A DNA stretch of 64,000 nucleotides from Paenibacillus albiflavus (GTDB lineage: Bacteria > Bacillota > Bacilli > Paenibacillales > NBRC-103111): assembly GCF_004344915.1 (NCBI RefSeq), contig NZ_SKFG01000001.1, forward strand, positions 186,001 through 250,000, given 5' to 3'. Position 1 is the stretch's first letter, and every line of letters starts with the position of its first letter. The notes beneath the pieces are model-generated. The model was not told the DNA's origin, searched no databases, and saw only the letters and a program-made list of their open reading frames with translations. Position numbers and translations under genes: made by a program. This document shows, one piece after another, positions 1 through 7,757 of the stretch.

Positions 1-546
1 GATCAGAACGGCCTTGCCTTGCTTTGCTAAATCCCCGAGCAAATTTCGAAGCCAGTGAATACCTTCCACATCCAAACCGTTAAATGGTTCGTCCATCATG
101 ATCGTTTCAGGGTCGCCTATAAGGCTACCTGCAATGCCAATCCTCTGCTTCATACCAAGGGAGAACTCCTTAATTTTTTTATCCGCAACCTTGTGTAATC
201 CCACAAAACCAAGAAGTTCATCCACTCTGCTTTTATTTATCCCAGCGGCAGTTGCTAAGATCGTAAGATGCTGCCGTGGCGTCAGCCGTCCATCTATGGC
301 GCTGGCATCCACCATTGCGCCAATTTTACTCAAAGGCTGTTCCAGTGCAGCGTAAAGTTTTCCAGCAACGGAAATGCTACCGGAGGTTGGGGCGGCCAAG
401 CCCAGAATCATGCGCATGGTCGTCGTTTTACCCGCTCCGTTAGGACCAAGAAAACCAGTGATCACACCGGGATGTAGATATAAACTGATGTTGTTTACAG
501 CGGTTTTATCAGCAAATTTCTTTGTCACATTCGTTAGTTGTATCAT
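1..546 (-). CDS. ABC transporter ATP-binding protein, 3' end cut off by window edge
   Basis: The reading frame starts with ATG at 546 (MIQLTNVTKKFADKTAV) and runs off the left edge, so about 182 N-terminal residues are visible. Walker A is GPNGAGKTT, the signature motif appears as EFSLGMKQR, and Walker B is TIMMDEPFNGLD. The family is the ATPase of ABC-2 type exporters (BcrA/CcmA-like), which powers a separate membrane permease that should lie beyond the window. It begins 26 bp after the MerR gene on the same strand, so the two are probably cotranscribed and the MerR protein is the likely regulator. Substrate cannot be told from the sequence; peptide antibiotic export is only an inference from relatives. 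Confidence 0.93.
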   Translation of the reverse strand, partial: MIQLTNVTKKFADKTAVNNISLYLHPGVITGFLGPNGAGKTTTMRMILGLAAPTSGSISVAGKLYAALEQPLSKIGAMVDASAIDGRLTPRQHLTILATAAGINKSRVDELLGFVGLHKVADKKIKEFSLGMKQRIGIAGSLIGDPETIMMDEPFNGLDVEGIHWLRNLLGDLAKQGKAVLI

Positions 547-572
547 CGTCTTTCCTTCCTTCCTTCCGTACA

Positions 573-1352
573 TCAATCTGCGGTTTTAAGATGTAAGTCG
601 TTATTAGCGGAATAGATACTAAATGCATTTTCAATATAACGTTTGGCTGACTCCATCATTTCTTCGTTTTGTCCGATCATCCGATTTTCAAGGTTAAGTT
701 CAGATAAATGTTTGAGTAATTCCATATTGCCGCCCGTAAAGGATACTATGGTTTCCCCCCAACGTCTTGCTAAATCCTGTGCCAATGGGTTGTTAGGTGA
801 AATGTTGTCATGATGCAGGATGGTTGCTTCGATCAAAATTTCTTTCCATTTATGATAAAATATTTGGATGGGTTCGATGTCTTGAAAATGCGGAGAAAGC
901 AAGTCCTGTTGTTCCTTCGTCAGCATCTGAGGGGCATGCGAAAAAATATCGTCCCCAGGTAAAGCACTAAGAAACCGGAGCAGCACATGAAATGGAGGCT
1001 CTTTTCCTGCCTCAATCATTTTGGACATTATGCCAATTGTGGCAAACGACGTATGCAAATGCTCTATTCTTTGCAGCAAAAGCAATTGCTGATTTTTAAA
1101 CATTTCCAGTAGTTCCTTCGTACCTGGCTGAAGTAAAAGCTGCTCCTTAATCTGGTCTAATGAAAAATCAAGAGACTTATAAAATACAATCTGCTCAAGG
1201 CGGATTAAATCGTCCTGCGTATAATATCGGCGCCCACCTTCCGTCCTTCCCGAAGAAGGCAATAGCCCGATATTGTCATAATGCTGAACTGCACGAATCG
1301 TTAGACCCGCAGCAGAAGCGATCTCACCGCTTGTGTATCTCTTTTCGTTCAT
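573..1352 (-). CDS. MerR family transcriptional regulator
   Basis: 259 aa. The N-terminal 70 residues are a typical MerR winged helix (YTSGEIASAAGLTIRAVQHYDNIGLL, then GRRYYTQDDLIRLEQI), followed by the long dimerization helix. The remaining ~150 residues are a helical effector domain resembling TipA-type drug-sensing domains, with no metal-binding cysteines, so a small-molecule inducer is more likely than a metal. It is first in an operon with the truncated ABC ATPase. A promoter with a 19-bp spacer holding a perfect palindrome lies directly upstream, the usual site for a MerR protein, which predicts autoregulation. Start ATG 1352 follows an AGGAGG-like site. Confidence 0.9.
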   Translation of the reverse strand: MNEKRYTSGEIASAAGLTIRAVQHYDNIGLLPSSGRTEGGRRYYTQDDLIRLEQIVFYKSLDFSLDQIKEQLLLQPGTKELLEMFKNQQLLLLQRIEHLHTSFATIGIMSKMIEAGKEPPFHVLLRFLSALPGDDIFSHAPQMLTKEQQDLLSPHFQDIEPIQIFYHKWKEILIEATILHHDNISPNNPLAQDLARRWGETIVSFTGGNMELLKHLSELNLENRMIGQNEEMMESAKRYIENAFSIYSANNDLHLKTAD

Positions 1353-1372
1353 ATTAATTCCTCCTCACAAAC

Positions 1373-1403
1373 AATATATTTCATTACGTAGCGTAATGAG
1401 CAA
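1373..1403 (-). promoter_or_regulatory. MerR-type promoter with 19-bp spacer and operator
   Basis: Reading the minus strand, a -35 TTGCTC (1403-1398) and a -10 TATATT (1378-1373) are separated by 19 bp. The 17-bp palindrome CATTACG-N3-CGTAATG (1382-1398) fills the spacer. MerR activators classically bind such a palindrome in an over-long spacer and untwist it. The fit to the adjacent MerR gene is good; binding itself is inferred. Confidence 0.75.
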
Positions 1404-1433
1404 GCGATATTTTAAGTTATGTCAAAATCGGGC

Positions 1434-1475
1434 ACAACAAAGCCGCCCTTAATCCTATTAAGGCGGCTTTGTTGT
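1434..1475 (-). terminator. Intrinsic terminator ending the envelope operon
   Basis: A near-perfect inverted repeat (arms ACAACAAAGCCGCC and GGCGGCTTTGTTGT, extended by TTAAT/ATTAA with one bulge) lies just downstream of the stop at 1494. It separates that operon from the MerR promoter. Confidence 0.8.
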
Positions 1476-1493
1476 AATGCAATAACTCATTCG

Positions 1494-2504
1494 TCAAGAA
1501 GTAACGATTAAGCTCGCTGTATGTTCATCTAACAACGTACGGCTATACGCTGCAATTTCCTTATATGGAATCCCATAATATCGATCAAGTGCTTTTATTT
1601 GGCCATCCCCCCAGAATTGTTTATCTAGAGCAGTTATGATTTGATACGAAGCATGACTATGTGGAAAGCACTCATCTTCCTTAGCTTCTTGCGCAAATTT
1701 AATCAAGCATTCAGCATCTTGATAATATATCAGCTCAACTAACTTGGCGCGATACTCCAAATCCACTTGCGCCATATTCGGATACATACGCATGTCCATC
1801 AAATGTTGGCCTTCGTGCTTCAGATAAGATACGAGGAAGGCATCTTTATGAAGGATGTGTTTATACCTGTTATAGACGCAATAAAGTCCGTGAGAAGTAG
1901 CCCAGCCACCAGTGGAACCCCACCCAAAACTTGCAAAATGCAGCCAGCTAAGCATTAGAAAATGATGCATAAAATTCACAATAACGGTTTGCTCTCCATA
2001 AGGAAGAGACACTTGAAACTCCTCAGCACTGTTCTTTTGCCAAATATAAGGTCCTCTGTATGGCCTCGTATATCCGCCTAAGAAGTTATAGCCTTTGTCC
2101 TTAAATAGCAGTTCTAGCTTTCTTTCCGTCTCATCAAGATCCGTAGTTGGAGTTGGAATGCAGGAATTAAGTCTAGTATGAAGTAGGTGCTCACCTTGTT
2201 CAGCACTTACCCGCTTCGTTAGAACTTCAATGAAATAGTCGTAGTATGCACTTAGTACATCTTGTATCCATCTATCTTGAGTAGGAATATGCAAGCGAGC
2301 ATTTTCTGAGTAAAATCTTCTTGTATATCTTCGCTCTAATAATCGAAGTTCGGGTAAATTCGGTTTATGATCATGAATATATTGTAGAACCTCTGTGACA
2401 TCCCCTTGAACACATAAAGAAACAATTTGCGATTTCGTATTAGGCATCATTATTCTGATCCATTTCCTTTCATCATCTGTATTCTGTATCGCCATCATCA
2501 TCAT
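1494..2504 (-). CDS. Zincin-like protein of unknown function (HEGQH motif)
   Basis: 336 aa, not recognised as a named family. The striking feature is HEGQHLMD at residues 230-237, an HExxHxxD pattern, followed by DLEYRAKL with Glu at 250. HExxH plus a downstream Glu 16-25 residues away is the zinc site of gluzincin peptidases, so a metalloprotease-like fold is likely. The region before it (residues 180-210) is rich in aromatic residues and glycine. No signal peptide or clear membrane span is visible, so it is probably cytoplasmic. It starts 3 bp after the histidine kinase stop and is the last gene of the operon. Start is uncertain: four ATG codons in a row lie at 2504-2493 with no strong RBS, and another ATG pair is at 2450. 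Confidence 0.7.
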   Translation of the reverse strand: MMMMAIQNTDDERKWIRIMMPNTKSQIVSLCVQGDVTEVLQYIHDHKPNLPELRLLERRYTRRFYSENARLHIPTQDRWIQDVLSAYYDYFIEVLTKRVSAEQGEHLLHTRLNSCIPTPTTDLDETERKLELLFKDKGYNFLGGYTRPYRGPYIWQKNSAEEFQVSLPYGEQTVIVNFMHHFLMLSWLHFASFGWGSTGGWATSHGLYCVYNRYKHILHKDAFLVSYLKHEGQHLMDMRMYPNMAQVDLEYRAKLVELIYYQDAECLIKFAQEAKEDECFPHSHASYQIITALDKQFWGDGQIKALDRYYGIPYKEIAAYSRTLLDEHTASLIVTS

Positions 2505-2507
2505 TCT

Positions 2508-3554
2508 CTATGAATGGAGTGGCAGTTCAATATAAAATTTGTAATGCCCCTCACTGTGTAGCAGCCCGACTCGACCTTGATGCAATTCGATGATTTGCTT
2601 TGTAATAGATAACCCGAGTCCATAACCATAGGGCATCTTCTGGTTTTTGGGTGATTCCTCCAATTGATAGAATCGTTCAAATAACTGCTGCGCTTGTTCC
2701 TGTGTAATTGGCCTCCCGTAATTCTCAACTGATAGAATGATCTGATCAGGAAGCCCCAACATTTTCACCTTAACGGATCCAGGCTTAAAAGAGTACTTAA
2801 GTGCATTTACAAGTAAATTATCGATGGCTCTTACTATTTTCTCCACATCAAGTGGGACCATCGTGCTGGTTGAATTGGTTTCAATTTCAAACGTGATTCC
2901 TTGCTCCTTGGCAACTGGCTCTATTTCAGAAATCATCTGCTGGAGCAAGCTGTGCAAATTTACGATTTGATACGTTAACCGAACATCTTGATTTGTTAAA
3001 CGAGTATATTCGAATAGATCATCGATCAGCTTCTTAAGCTGTTGCGTTTTGTTATAAGCATTATCAATGTATCGTTCTTGCTCCTTTACATCATCGAATT
3101 GATGAGTTTTCAGCAGATCCAAATAACCGATAATACTTGTCAGTGGTGTTCTCAGATCATGGGAAACATACGTGATTAATTCCATTTTGGACTTTTCTAG
3201 CATGCGTTCTCTTTCGAGCTGCTTCTGTAATTGCTCGGCCAAATAGTTCATATGCTCAGCAACCTTGCCAAGCTCATCCTGCCTTGTTATCGGAAGTCGG
3301 TAATTGAGATTACCTTCAGATATCGTTCTTAATCCATCCGTAAGCGTAGAGAGGTATTTGACAATATGGCGAGTAAAGATAACGAACAATCCAACAAAGA
3401 CCACAATAAAAGTAAGCATGGTTAAATCGGGCGCAACCAGCTCTACAATGGCCAAAATAAAGAACGTACAAATAAAACTTAGACAAATAGCCCATAAAAT
3501 TTGAATACGGATGCTCTTCTTCCCACTAATGATCTCCCACAGTTTATTTTTCAA
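2508..3554 (-). CDS. Sensor histidine kinase, VanS-like
   Basis: 348 aa, TTG start overlapping the response regulator stop by 11 bp. Two adjacent transmembrane segments (about residues 17-38 and 42-62) with almost no extracellular loop, then a HAMP linker, an H-box VSHDLRTPLTSIIGYLDLL (phosphoacceptor His near 130), an N-box (DNLLVNALKYS) and a G-box (GYGLGLSI). The short sensor places it among intramembrane-sensing or VanS-type kinases that watch the membrane or a partner protein. Its gene partners suggest it responds to envelope or phospholipid state; that is inference. Confidence 0.9.
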   Translation of the reverse strand: MKNKLWEIISGKKSIRIQILWAICLSFICTFFILAIVELVAPDLTMLTFIVVFVGLFVIFTRHIVKYLSTLTDGLRTISEGNLNYRLPITRQDELGKVAEHMNYLAEQLQKQLERERMLEKSKMELITYVSHDLRTPLTSIIGYLDLLKTHQFDDVKEQERYIDNAYNKTQQLKKLIDDLFEYTRLTNQDVRLTYQIVNLHSLLQQMISEIEPVAKEQGITFEIETNSTSTMVPLDVEKIVRAIDNLLVNALKYSFKPGSVKVKMLGLPDQIILSVENYGRPITQEQAQQLFERFYQLEESPKNQKMPYGYGLGLSITKQIIELHQGRVGLLHSEGHYKFYIELPLHS

Positions 3555-4239
3555 TCTTATACCCCACTCCCCATACGGTCTTAATATACTGAGGCTCTCT
3601 AGGGTTAACTTCGATCTTCTCCCTAATATTGCGAATATGAACCATCACCGTATTCTCAGAATAATAAGCCGTCTGGTCCTTCCACACATTGCGATATATG
3701 CGATCGATGTTGAATACTTGCCCTGGATGCGTTGCCAGTAATTCCAGAATGGAGAATTCAATAGGTGTTAAAGAAATTTCTTGATTGCGGATAGCTACTG
3801 TATGATGAGTAATATTTATCGAGAGATCATGAATCTGAATAATCGATTGGTCTGTATTAGCTTGTGAGGCATTGATATTGGCTCTGCGCAGCTGTGCTTT
3901 GATCCTGGCGAGTAATTCCAACGGGTTAAAAGGCTTCGCCACATAATCATCTGCACCTGTCGATAAGCCCATAATTTTATCGAGATCTTCACCCTTTGCG
4001 GATAACATAATGATTGGCGTCCCCAGCTTCTCGCGAATCTGATAGCAAGCTTTAATCCCATCCAAATTAGGCATCATAATGTCTAATATGATCAACTGGA
4101 TCGGTTCCCGCTCAAGGATCGCTAATGCCTGCATTCCATCCTCTGCTTGCAGAACTTGATAACCTTCGTTACGAAGATAAATATGGAGGATATCTCTTAT
4201 TTCCTGATCATCGTCAACAATAAGGATTTGCGTCGGCAT
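3544..4239 (-). CDS. Response regulator, OmpR/PhoB family (VanR-like)
   Basis: 231 aa. Receiver domain with acidic pocket DDD near residue 9-11, phosphoacceptor Asp53 in LIILDIMMPNLDG, conserved Lys in AKPFNPLEL, then an OmpR-type winged helix (LTPIEFSILELLATHPGQVF, ending VWGVGYKIEK). RBS GAGGGT precedes ATG 4239. It pairs with the downstream kinase. Direct repeats upstream of the first operon gene (6629-6671) are a candidate binding site, which would make the operon autoregulated. Confidence 0.92.
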   Translation of the reverse strand: MPTQILIVDDDQEIRDILHIYLRNEGYQVLQAEDGMQALAILEREPIQLIILDIMMPNLDGIKACYQIREKLGTPIIMLSAKGEDLDKIMGLSTGADDYVAKPFNPLELLARIKAQLRRANINASQANTDQSIIQIHDLSINITHHTVAIRNQEISLTPIEFSILELLATHPGQVFNIDRIYRNVWKDQTAYYSENTVMVHIRNIREKIEVNPREPQYIKTVWGVGYKIEK

Positions 4240-4244
4240 GGAAT

Positions 4245-4856
4245 CTACCCTCTTTCTTTATGACCTCGATATTGCTTCAGGATTTGAACAATCAATAACA
4301 TGACGAGACCAATGAGCACAAGCACCAAAATATCTATTCCGTAATTATAAATCAGTTTTCCAATTTCTTCTATATGTTTCCCTACAAAACGACCTATCGT
4401 GAAAAAAGTAAAAGTCCAGATCAATCCACTCGTATAAGCAAATAAAGCATAATGTCTGAATTTCATACGATGAAGCCCAACCAGATACGGCATCACATGT
4501 CTAACAATAGGAAGTAAATAACTTATACTGAGAGCAAATTTTCCGTATTTCTGCATCAAACGGTCGGATATTAAGAAGTATTTATCAAACTTTTGCCGGC
4601 GACGCAATCGATTTACGATCTTCTCACCCATCGTTCTGCCAAGTACATACCCTAACGATAATCCTGATATTACACCTAAATAAGTGAGCAGGAATGCAGG
4701 AATAACTAGCAATATCCCATTAGCTGTAACCGCTCCTCCAGTCATGACAATAACCTCATCTGGTATGGGTATGCCAACAATTCCTAACCACAATGCAAAG
4801 AATAAGGCCGCATAGCCGAAATCATGGATCATCATGACTAATGAATCATAATTCAT
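4245..4856 (-). CDS. DedA family membrane protein
   Basis: 203 aa with about five hydrophobic segments. The DedA/SNARE-associated signature is present: an amphipathic re-entrant start (FGYAALFFALWLGIVGIPIPDE), GGAV, the Arg-rich loop RRRQKFDKYF, and FALSISYLLPIVRHVMPYLVG-like core with Arg and Pro. DedA proteins include flippases that return undecaprenyl phosphate or phospholipid across the membrane. Here it sits between a double PAP2 protein and the two-component system, supporting a role in lipid carrier recycling or envelope stress tolerance. ATG 4856 has RBS GGGAGG. Confidence 0.9.
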   Translation of the reverse strand: MNYDSLVMMIHDFGYAALFFALWLGIVGIPIPDEVIVMTGGAVTANGILLVIPAFLLTYLGVISGLSLGYVLGRTMGEKIVNRLRRRQKFDKYFLISDRLMQKYGKFALSISYLLPIVRHVMPYLVGLHRMKFRHYALFAYTSGLIWTFTFFTIGRFVGKHIEEIGKLIYNYGIDILVLVLIGLVMLLIVQILKQYRGHKERG

Positions 4857-4880
4857 CTTCAGACCTCCCTTCCCACCTGA

Positions 4881-6005
4881 TCAACGAATCAGCACAGTCA
4901 TAAAAAGTGCGGAACCAATCCCAAGCACACTACCTGCGATACAATCTGATGGGTAATGCAAGCCAAGATGGATGCGAGATAAGGCAACCGATACTGCAAG
5001 CAATAGGAGAAGAATACCATAGCTGCCTGTAATAAATAGGAACGGTGTAACTACGGCAAAAATGGCTGTTGTATGACCTGATGGAAAAGAGGAATCTTTT
5101 AACGGATTCGATCCAATATTTGCATATGGAATAGCTACATAAGGTCGATTCCGCTGCATATTTTTTTTGAGGATAACCACAATGAAGTGACTAAACGTCA
5201 ATGCTGCGACACTTTGCCAACCAATCGTCTGCCACAACCCTGGCGCAAATATAGCTACAGAGACGGAACAAACAATCGTAGCAATTCCACCACCCAGATG
5301 TGTAATCACACGCATCAACCGATTAAAGAATGGCCTATGAAGCGACTGATTGAATAATTGAAATATACGTTTATCATAATGCGCGAGTTTGACTAAAGTT
5401 CGATTATGCATACACTTGCCAACAATATAGTAGAGAAATTGGGCTAATACAATTCCGCCTGCAGCATCCAGTATGACATGCTGTTTCACAAATAAGGTTG
5501 ATAGGATAACCGACCAAGCGGAAATGATAAATCCGAATCGAATCATAAAGGGCACATTCTTACACTGACGAATTGCACTGAAGACAAGATAGCTGGTAAA
5601 CACATGAATGCTCGGAAAGCAATTGTATGGTTGATCCGTCTGATATATGAGCCACACTATCGAATTTATTAAGCCATCTGGCGTTATGTCTGGTCGTGGC
5701 ATCGTTGTTTGATAGAAATAATAGATGATGTATGAGATCACAAGACCCATACATAACGCGATTAATGTGCGATAATAGAGTTTAAGATTCTTAACATATA
5801 GAATAATTAATGCTGTTAATATTAAGGGGTACCATAGCACGTAAGGAATAATCAACCAAGAGACAAAGGGAATATGCTCATCTAAATCCGTGATTAAATT
5901 AACTGTAGTTGCATCACCATGATTCAGAATCATGTAGAATATATTCAGCACGGGGATAGCGAGAATCCATAATAACGGCTTATGTTTCTTAATCAAGTTC
6001 ATCAT
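4881..6005 (-). CDS. Tandem PAP2-superfamily membrane protein (two PAP2 domains)
   Basis: 374 aa from the preferred ATG at 6005, which has RBS AGAAGG at 6017-6012 with 6-nt spacing; a longer ORF to 6038 has no such site. Two PAP2 domains are fused. The N-terminal one resembles AUR1/inositol-phosphorylceramide-synthase type PAP2 proteins: PRPD, FPSIHVF (about 130-136) and STLFVKQHVILD (about 169-180). The C-terminal one is a canonical lipid phosphatase: KKNMQRNRPY, SFPSGHTTA (about 306-314) and SRIHLGLHYPSD. Each half carries both catalytic His residues. About ten membrane spans. Likely substrates are phosphatidic acid, phosphatidylglycerophosphate or undecaprenyl pyrophosphate. It overlaps the methyltransferase gene by 17 bp. 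Confidence 0.88.
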   Translation of the reverse strand: MMNLIKKHKPLLWILAIPVLNIFYMILNHGDATTVNLITDLDEHIPFVSWLIIPYVLWYPLILTALIILYVKNLKLYYRTLIALCMGLVISYIIYYFYQTTMPRPDITPDGLINSIVWLIYQTDQPYNCFPSIHVFTSYLVFSAIRQCKNVPFMIRFGFIISAWSVILSTLFVKQHVILDAAGGIVLAQFLYYIVGKCMHNRTLVKLAHYDKRIFQLFNQSLHRPFFNRLMRVITHLGGGIATIVCSVSVAIFAPGLWQTIGWQSVAALTFSHFIVVILKKNMQRNRPYVAIPYANIGSNPLKDSSFPSGHTTAIFAVVTPFLFITGSYGILLLLLAVSVALSRIHLGLHYPSDCIAGSVLGIGSALFMTVLIR

Positions 6006-6582
6006 AAACGACCTTCTTCTTCGTACATACATAGACAAAAGCAGGCGGTATATTTAAGGGGACAAAATTAATGGACTGAATATCAAAATATTGAGAAAAT
6101 TGCTTCTGCATTTGTTTAGAATACTGAAATGCAATAAAGAGTCCGTCTTCCTTAAGCGAAAGAAGAACTTGGCGAATGATCTGTTCTCGCAGCTTAGGAG
6201 AGAAATTAAAGAAAGGCAAGCAGCTAAAGATGCAATCAAGTTGATCCATTTGCTCATACAGCATCGCGAATTTAAGCCCCGTAGCATCCGTATAGCACGG
6301 ATAATCTTTATACTGTAGGCAGAGATCCTTACGCATGACATCATCCTTTTCAAACAATAGAACTCTTGTATCCTTGCTGGCCGCTTCTTGAATGTATTTC
6401 GTTACAGCTCCTGTTCCTGCACCGAGCTCCGCCACATTGCGAACTTGTTCCCATGGAACTACCTTCGTCATCGCTTGCGCCAGATGTTTGGAACTTGGCG
6501 TAACGCTCCCCACTTGACCAGGTGACCGTAAAAATGTCGATAAGAACAGCATCCTCTCCTGCAATAGTTCACCAATACTCAT
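5989..6582 (-). CDS. SAM-dependent methyltransferase, phospholipid N-methyltransferase-like
   Basis: 197 aa. FLRSPGQVGSVTPSSKHLAQAM near the N terminus is typical of the COG3963 group (phospholipid N-methyltransferase/rRNA adenine dimethylase-like), followed by the SAM-binding motif NVAELGAGTGAVTKYI and a class I Rossmann core. The family methylates phosphatidylethanolamine in other bacteria; the substrate here is not proven. It is the first gene of the operon and overlaps the PAP2 gene. ATG 6582 is preferred because AAAGGG lies 9 nt upstream, whereas the longest ORF's ATG at 6591 touches the RBS. Confidence 0.8.
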   Translation of the reverse strand: MSIGELLQERMLFLSTFLRSPGQVGSVTPSSKHLAQAMTKVVPWEQVRNVAELGAGTGAVTKYIQEAASKDTRVLLFEKDDVMRKDLCLQYKDYPCYTDATGLKFAMLYEQMDQLDCIFSCLPFFNFSPKLREQIIRQVLLSLKEDGLFIAFQYSKQMQKQFSQYFDIQSINFVPLNIPPAFVYVCTKKKVVYDELD

Positions 6583-6628
6583 CTTCATCATCCCTTTCCT
6601 CTACCTTTCATACTCCCAATGTTATCTT

Positions 6629-6671
6629 GGAAATCTGCAGATTAAATGGAGGAAATTCTGAAGAAAATCTG
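6629..6671 (-). promoter_or_regulatory. Three direct repeats, candidate response-regulator binding site
   Basis: On the minus strand the motif CAGATTTYC occurs three times (CAGATTTTC 6671-6663, CAGAATTTCC 6660-6651, CAGATTTCC 6637-6629), with repeat starts 12 and 22 bp apart, close to whole helical turns. OmpR-family regulators bind direct repeats like this. It lies about 50 bp upstream of the operon's first start codon. Assignment to the operon's own regulator is inference. Confidence 0.4.
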
Positions 6672-6683
6672 TATTTTACAGCG

Positions 6684-6728
6684 GCAAAAAGCCCGCTTAC
6701 AGCCTTCGGATAGGCAATAAACGAGCTT
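6684..6728 (-). terminator. Intrinsic terminator after the DinB gene
   Basis: Minus-strand arms AAGCTCGTTTA and TAAGCGGGCTT form an 11-bp stem with two G-U pairs, followed by TTTTT. It lies 20 bp beyond the stop at 6749. Confidence 0.7.
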
Positions 6729-6748
6729 ATTGGAGTAACATGCTTATT

Positions 6749-7201
6749 TCATGACTTCACACATTTGCGAATAAGCGCAATTTGTCCAGCATGCAGACCC
6801 GTATGATACAGCACACGCCCTAATGCTTCGCGTGGAGTGGATGGACCCATCGGCGAGTTAACAACTTGATCCCATGCATCCTCTGGTAATTCGCGCATGG
6901 CTTCAGATAGATGGCGATCCGACGCTTCTATAAACGCTAATTGCTCGGGCAGATTCGCATATATGCCATCGTCAGTGGATGGGCCACTCGCAATAAAAGA
7001 AACGGATTCTGGCTTAGGTTTGTTAAAGAACCATTCTGCGAACATATACTCAACTTCTGCACCGTGACGTAAAGTAAAGCCAATCGATGAAGTTTCGGCA
7101 GATAGCTTATACATGAGTTCTTCTTCCTTTAAGCCTTGCATTGTTTTCTGAAAGCGATCGCGAACCGCCCTCCAGACTGGATAAACAGCTTCATAACTCA
7201 T
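6749..7201 (-). CDS. DinB family protein
   Basis: 150 aa four-helix-bundle protein of the DinB/YfiT-like metal-binding superfamily. The expected His ligands are visible: RHGAEVEYMF near residue 46 and LYHTGLHAGQIALIRK near the C terminus. Members include bacillithiol or mycothiol transferases and many uncharacterised proteins. It starts 27 bp after the HugZ-like gene with RBS GGAGG, so it may be the last gene of the heme operon, but the terminator lies only after it. Function is not settled by the sequence. Confidence 0.85.
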   Translation of the reverse strand: MSYEAVYPVWRAVRDRFQKTMQGLKEEELMYKLSAETSSIGFTLRHGAEVEYMFAEWFFNKPKPESVSFIASGPSTDDGIYANLPEQLAFIEASDRHLSEAMRELPEDAWDQVVNSPMGPSTPREALGRVLYHTGLHAGQIALIRKCVKS

Positions 7202-7228
7202 ATGTAACCTCCAAATTACGAATCTATC

Positions 7229-7726
7229 TTACTTGTCCTTCTTATCAATTACGACATGATCAAAACGATCGCCGTTTAAATCAGTATCGAACGCTTGACC
7301 AAAGCCAACAACATAACGTCCTTCATGTGGTGTAAGCTGGAACAAAGAGAAGTCTAATCCACGCAGCATATTTAACATTTTTTCGCCAAATTTATCGTTG
7401 AATAATTCAAAAATCTCTTCATGCCCTTCATTACCAAGATTCGCAGTGGAACATACCCATCTTGCACGCTCACGGGCAAATGCGTTCGGAGTTTCGGACT
7501 CATCCCCAATCATCATCACATGAATGCGCTCATTGTCATTCACATATTGGAAGTGATCAGAAATTTTGCTGATGTAAATGTAAATATGACTGTCCGTTTT
7601 AACATAAGGTGCATAGCTGATAAAAGGAACTCCTTCCGCATCTAATGTACTTAGGATTACAGACTTACGGCTATCCGTAAACTCTTTGTAACGCTGTTTA
7701 GTAGCTACTAAATCGATTGGTTTCAT
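7229..7726 (-). CDS. HugZ/HutZ-like heme-utilization protein (split-barrel fold)
   Basis: 165 aa. ATG 7726 has RBS TGGAGG (7740-7735) with 8-nt spacing; the longest ORF begins five codons earlier inside this RBS. The split-barrel core of pyridoxamine-phosphate-oxidase-like proteins (RKSVILSTLDAEGVPFISYAPYV) is followed by the HugZ-type tail FQLTPHEGRYVVGFGQAF. HugZ/HutZ enzymes bind heme and open the porphyrin ring to release iron. Its place directly after a Fur-boxed uptake operon supports a cytoplasmic heme-degrading role. Confidence 0.82.
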   Translation of the reverse strand: MKPIDLVATKQRYKEFTDSRKSVILSTLDAEGVPFISYAPYVKTDSHIYIYISKISDHFQYVNDNERIHVMMIGDESETPNAFARERARWVCSTANLGNEGHEEIFELFNDKFGEKMLNMLRGLDFSLFQLTPHEGRYVVGFGQAFDTDLNGDRFDHVVIDKKDK

Positions 7727-7757
7727 AGTCAATTCCTCCATATATTAGTTAACGATG

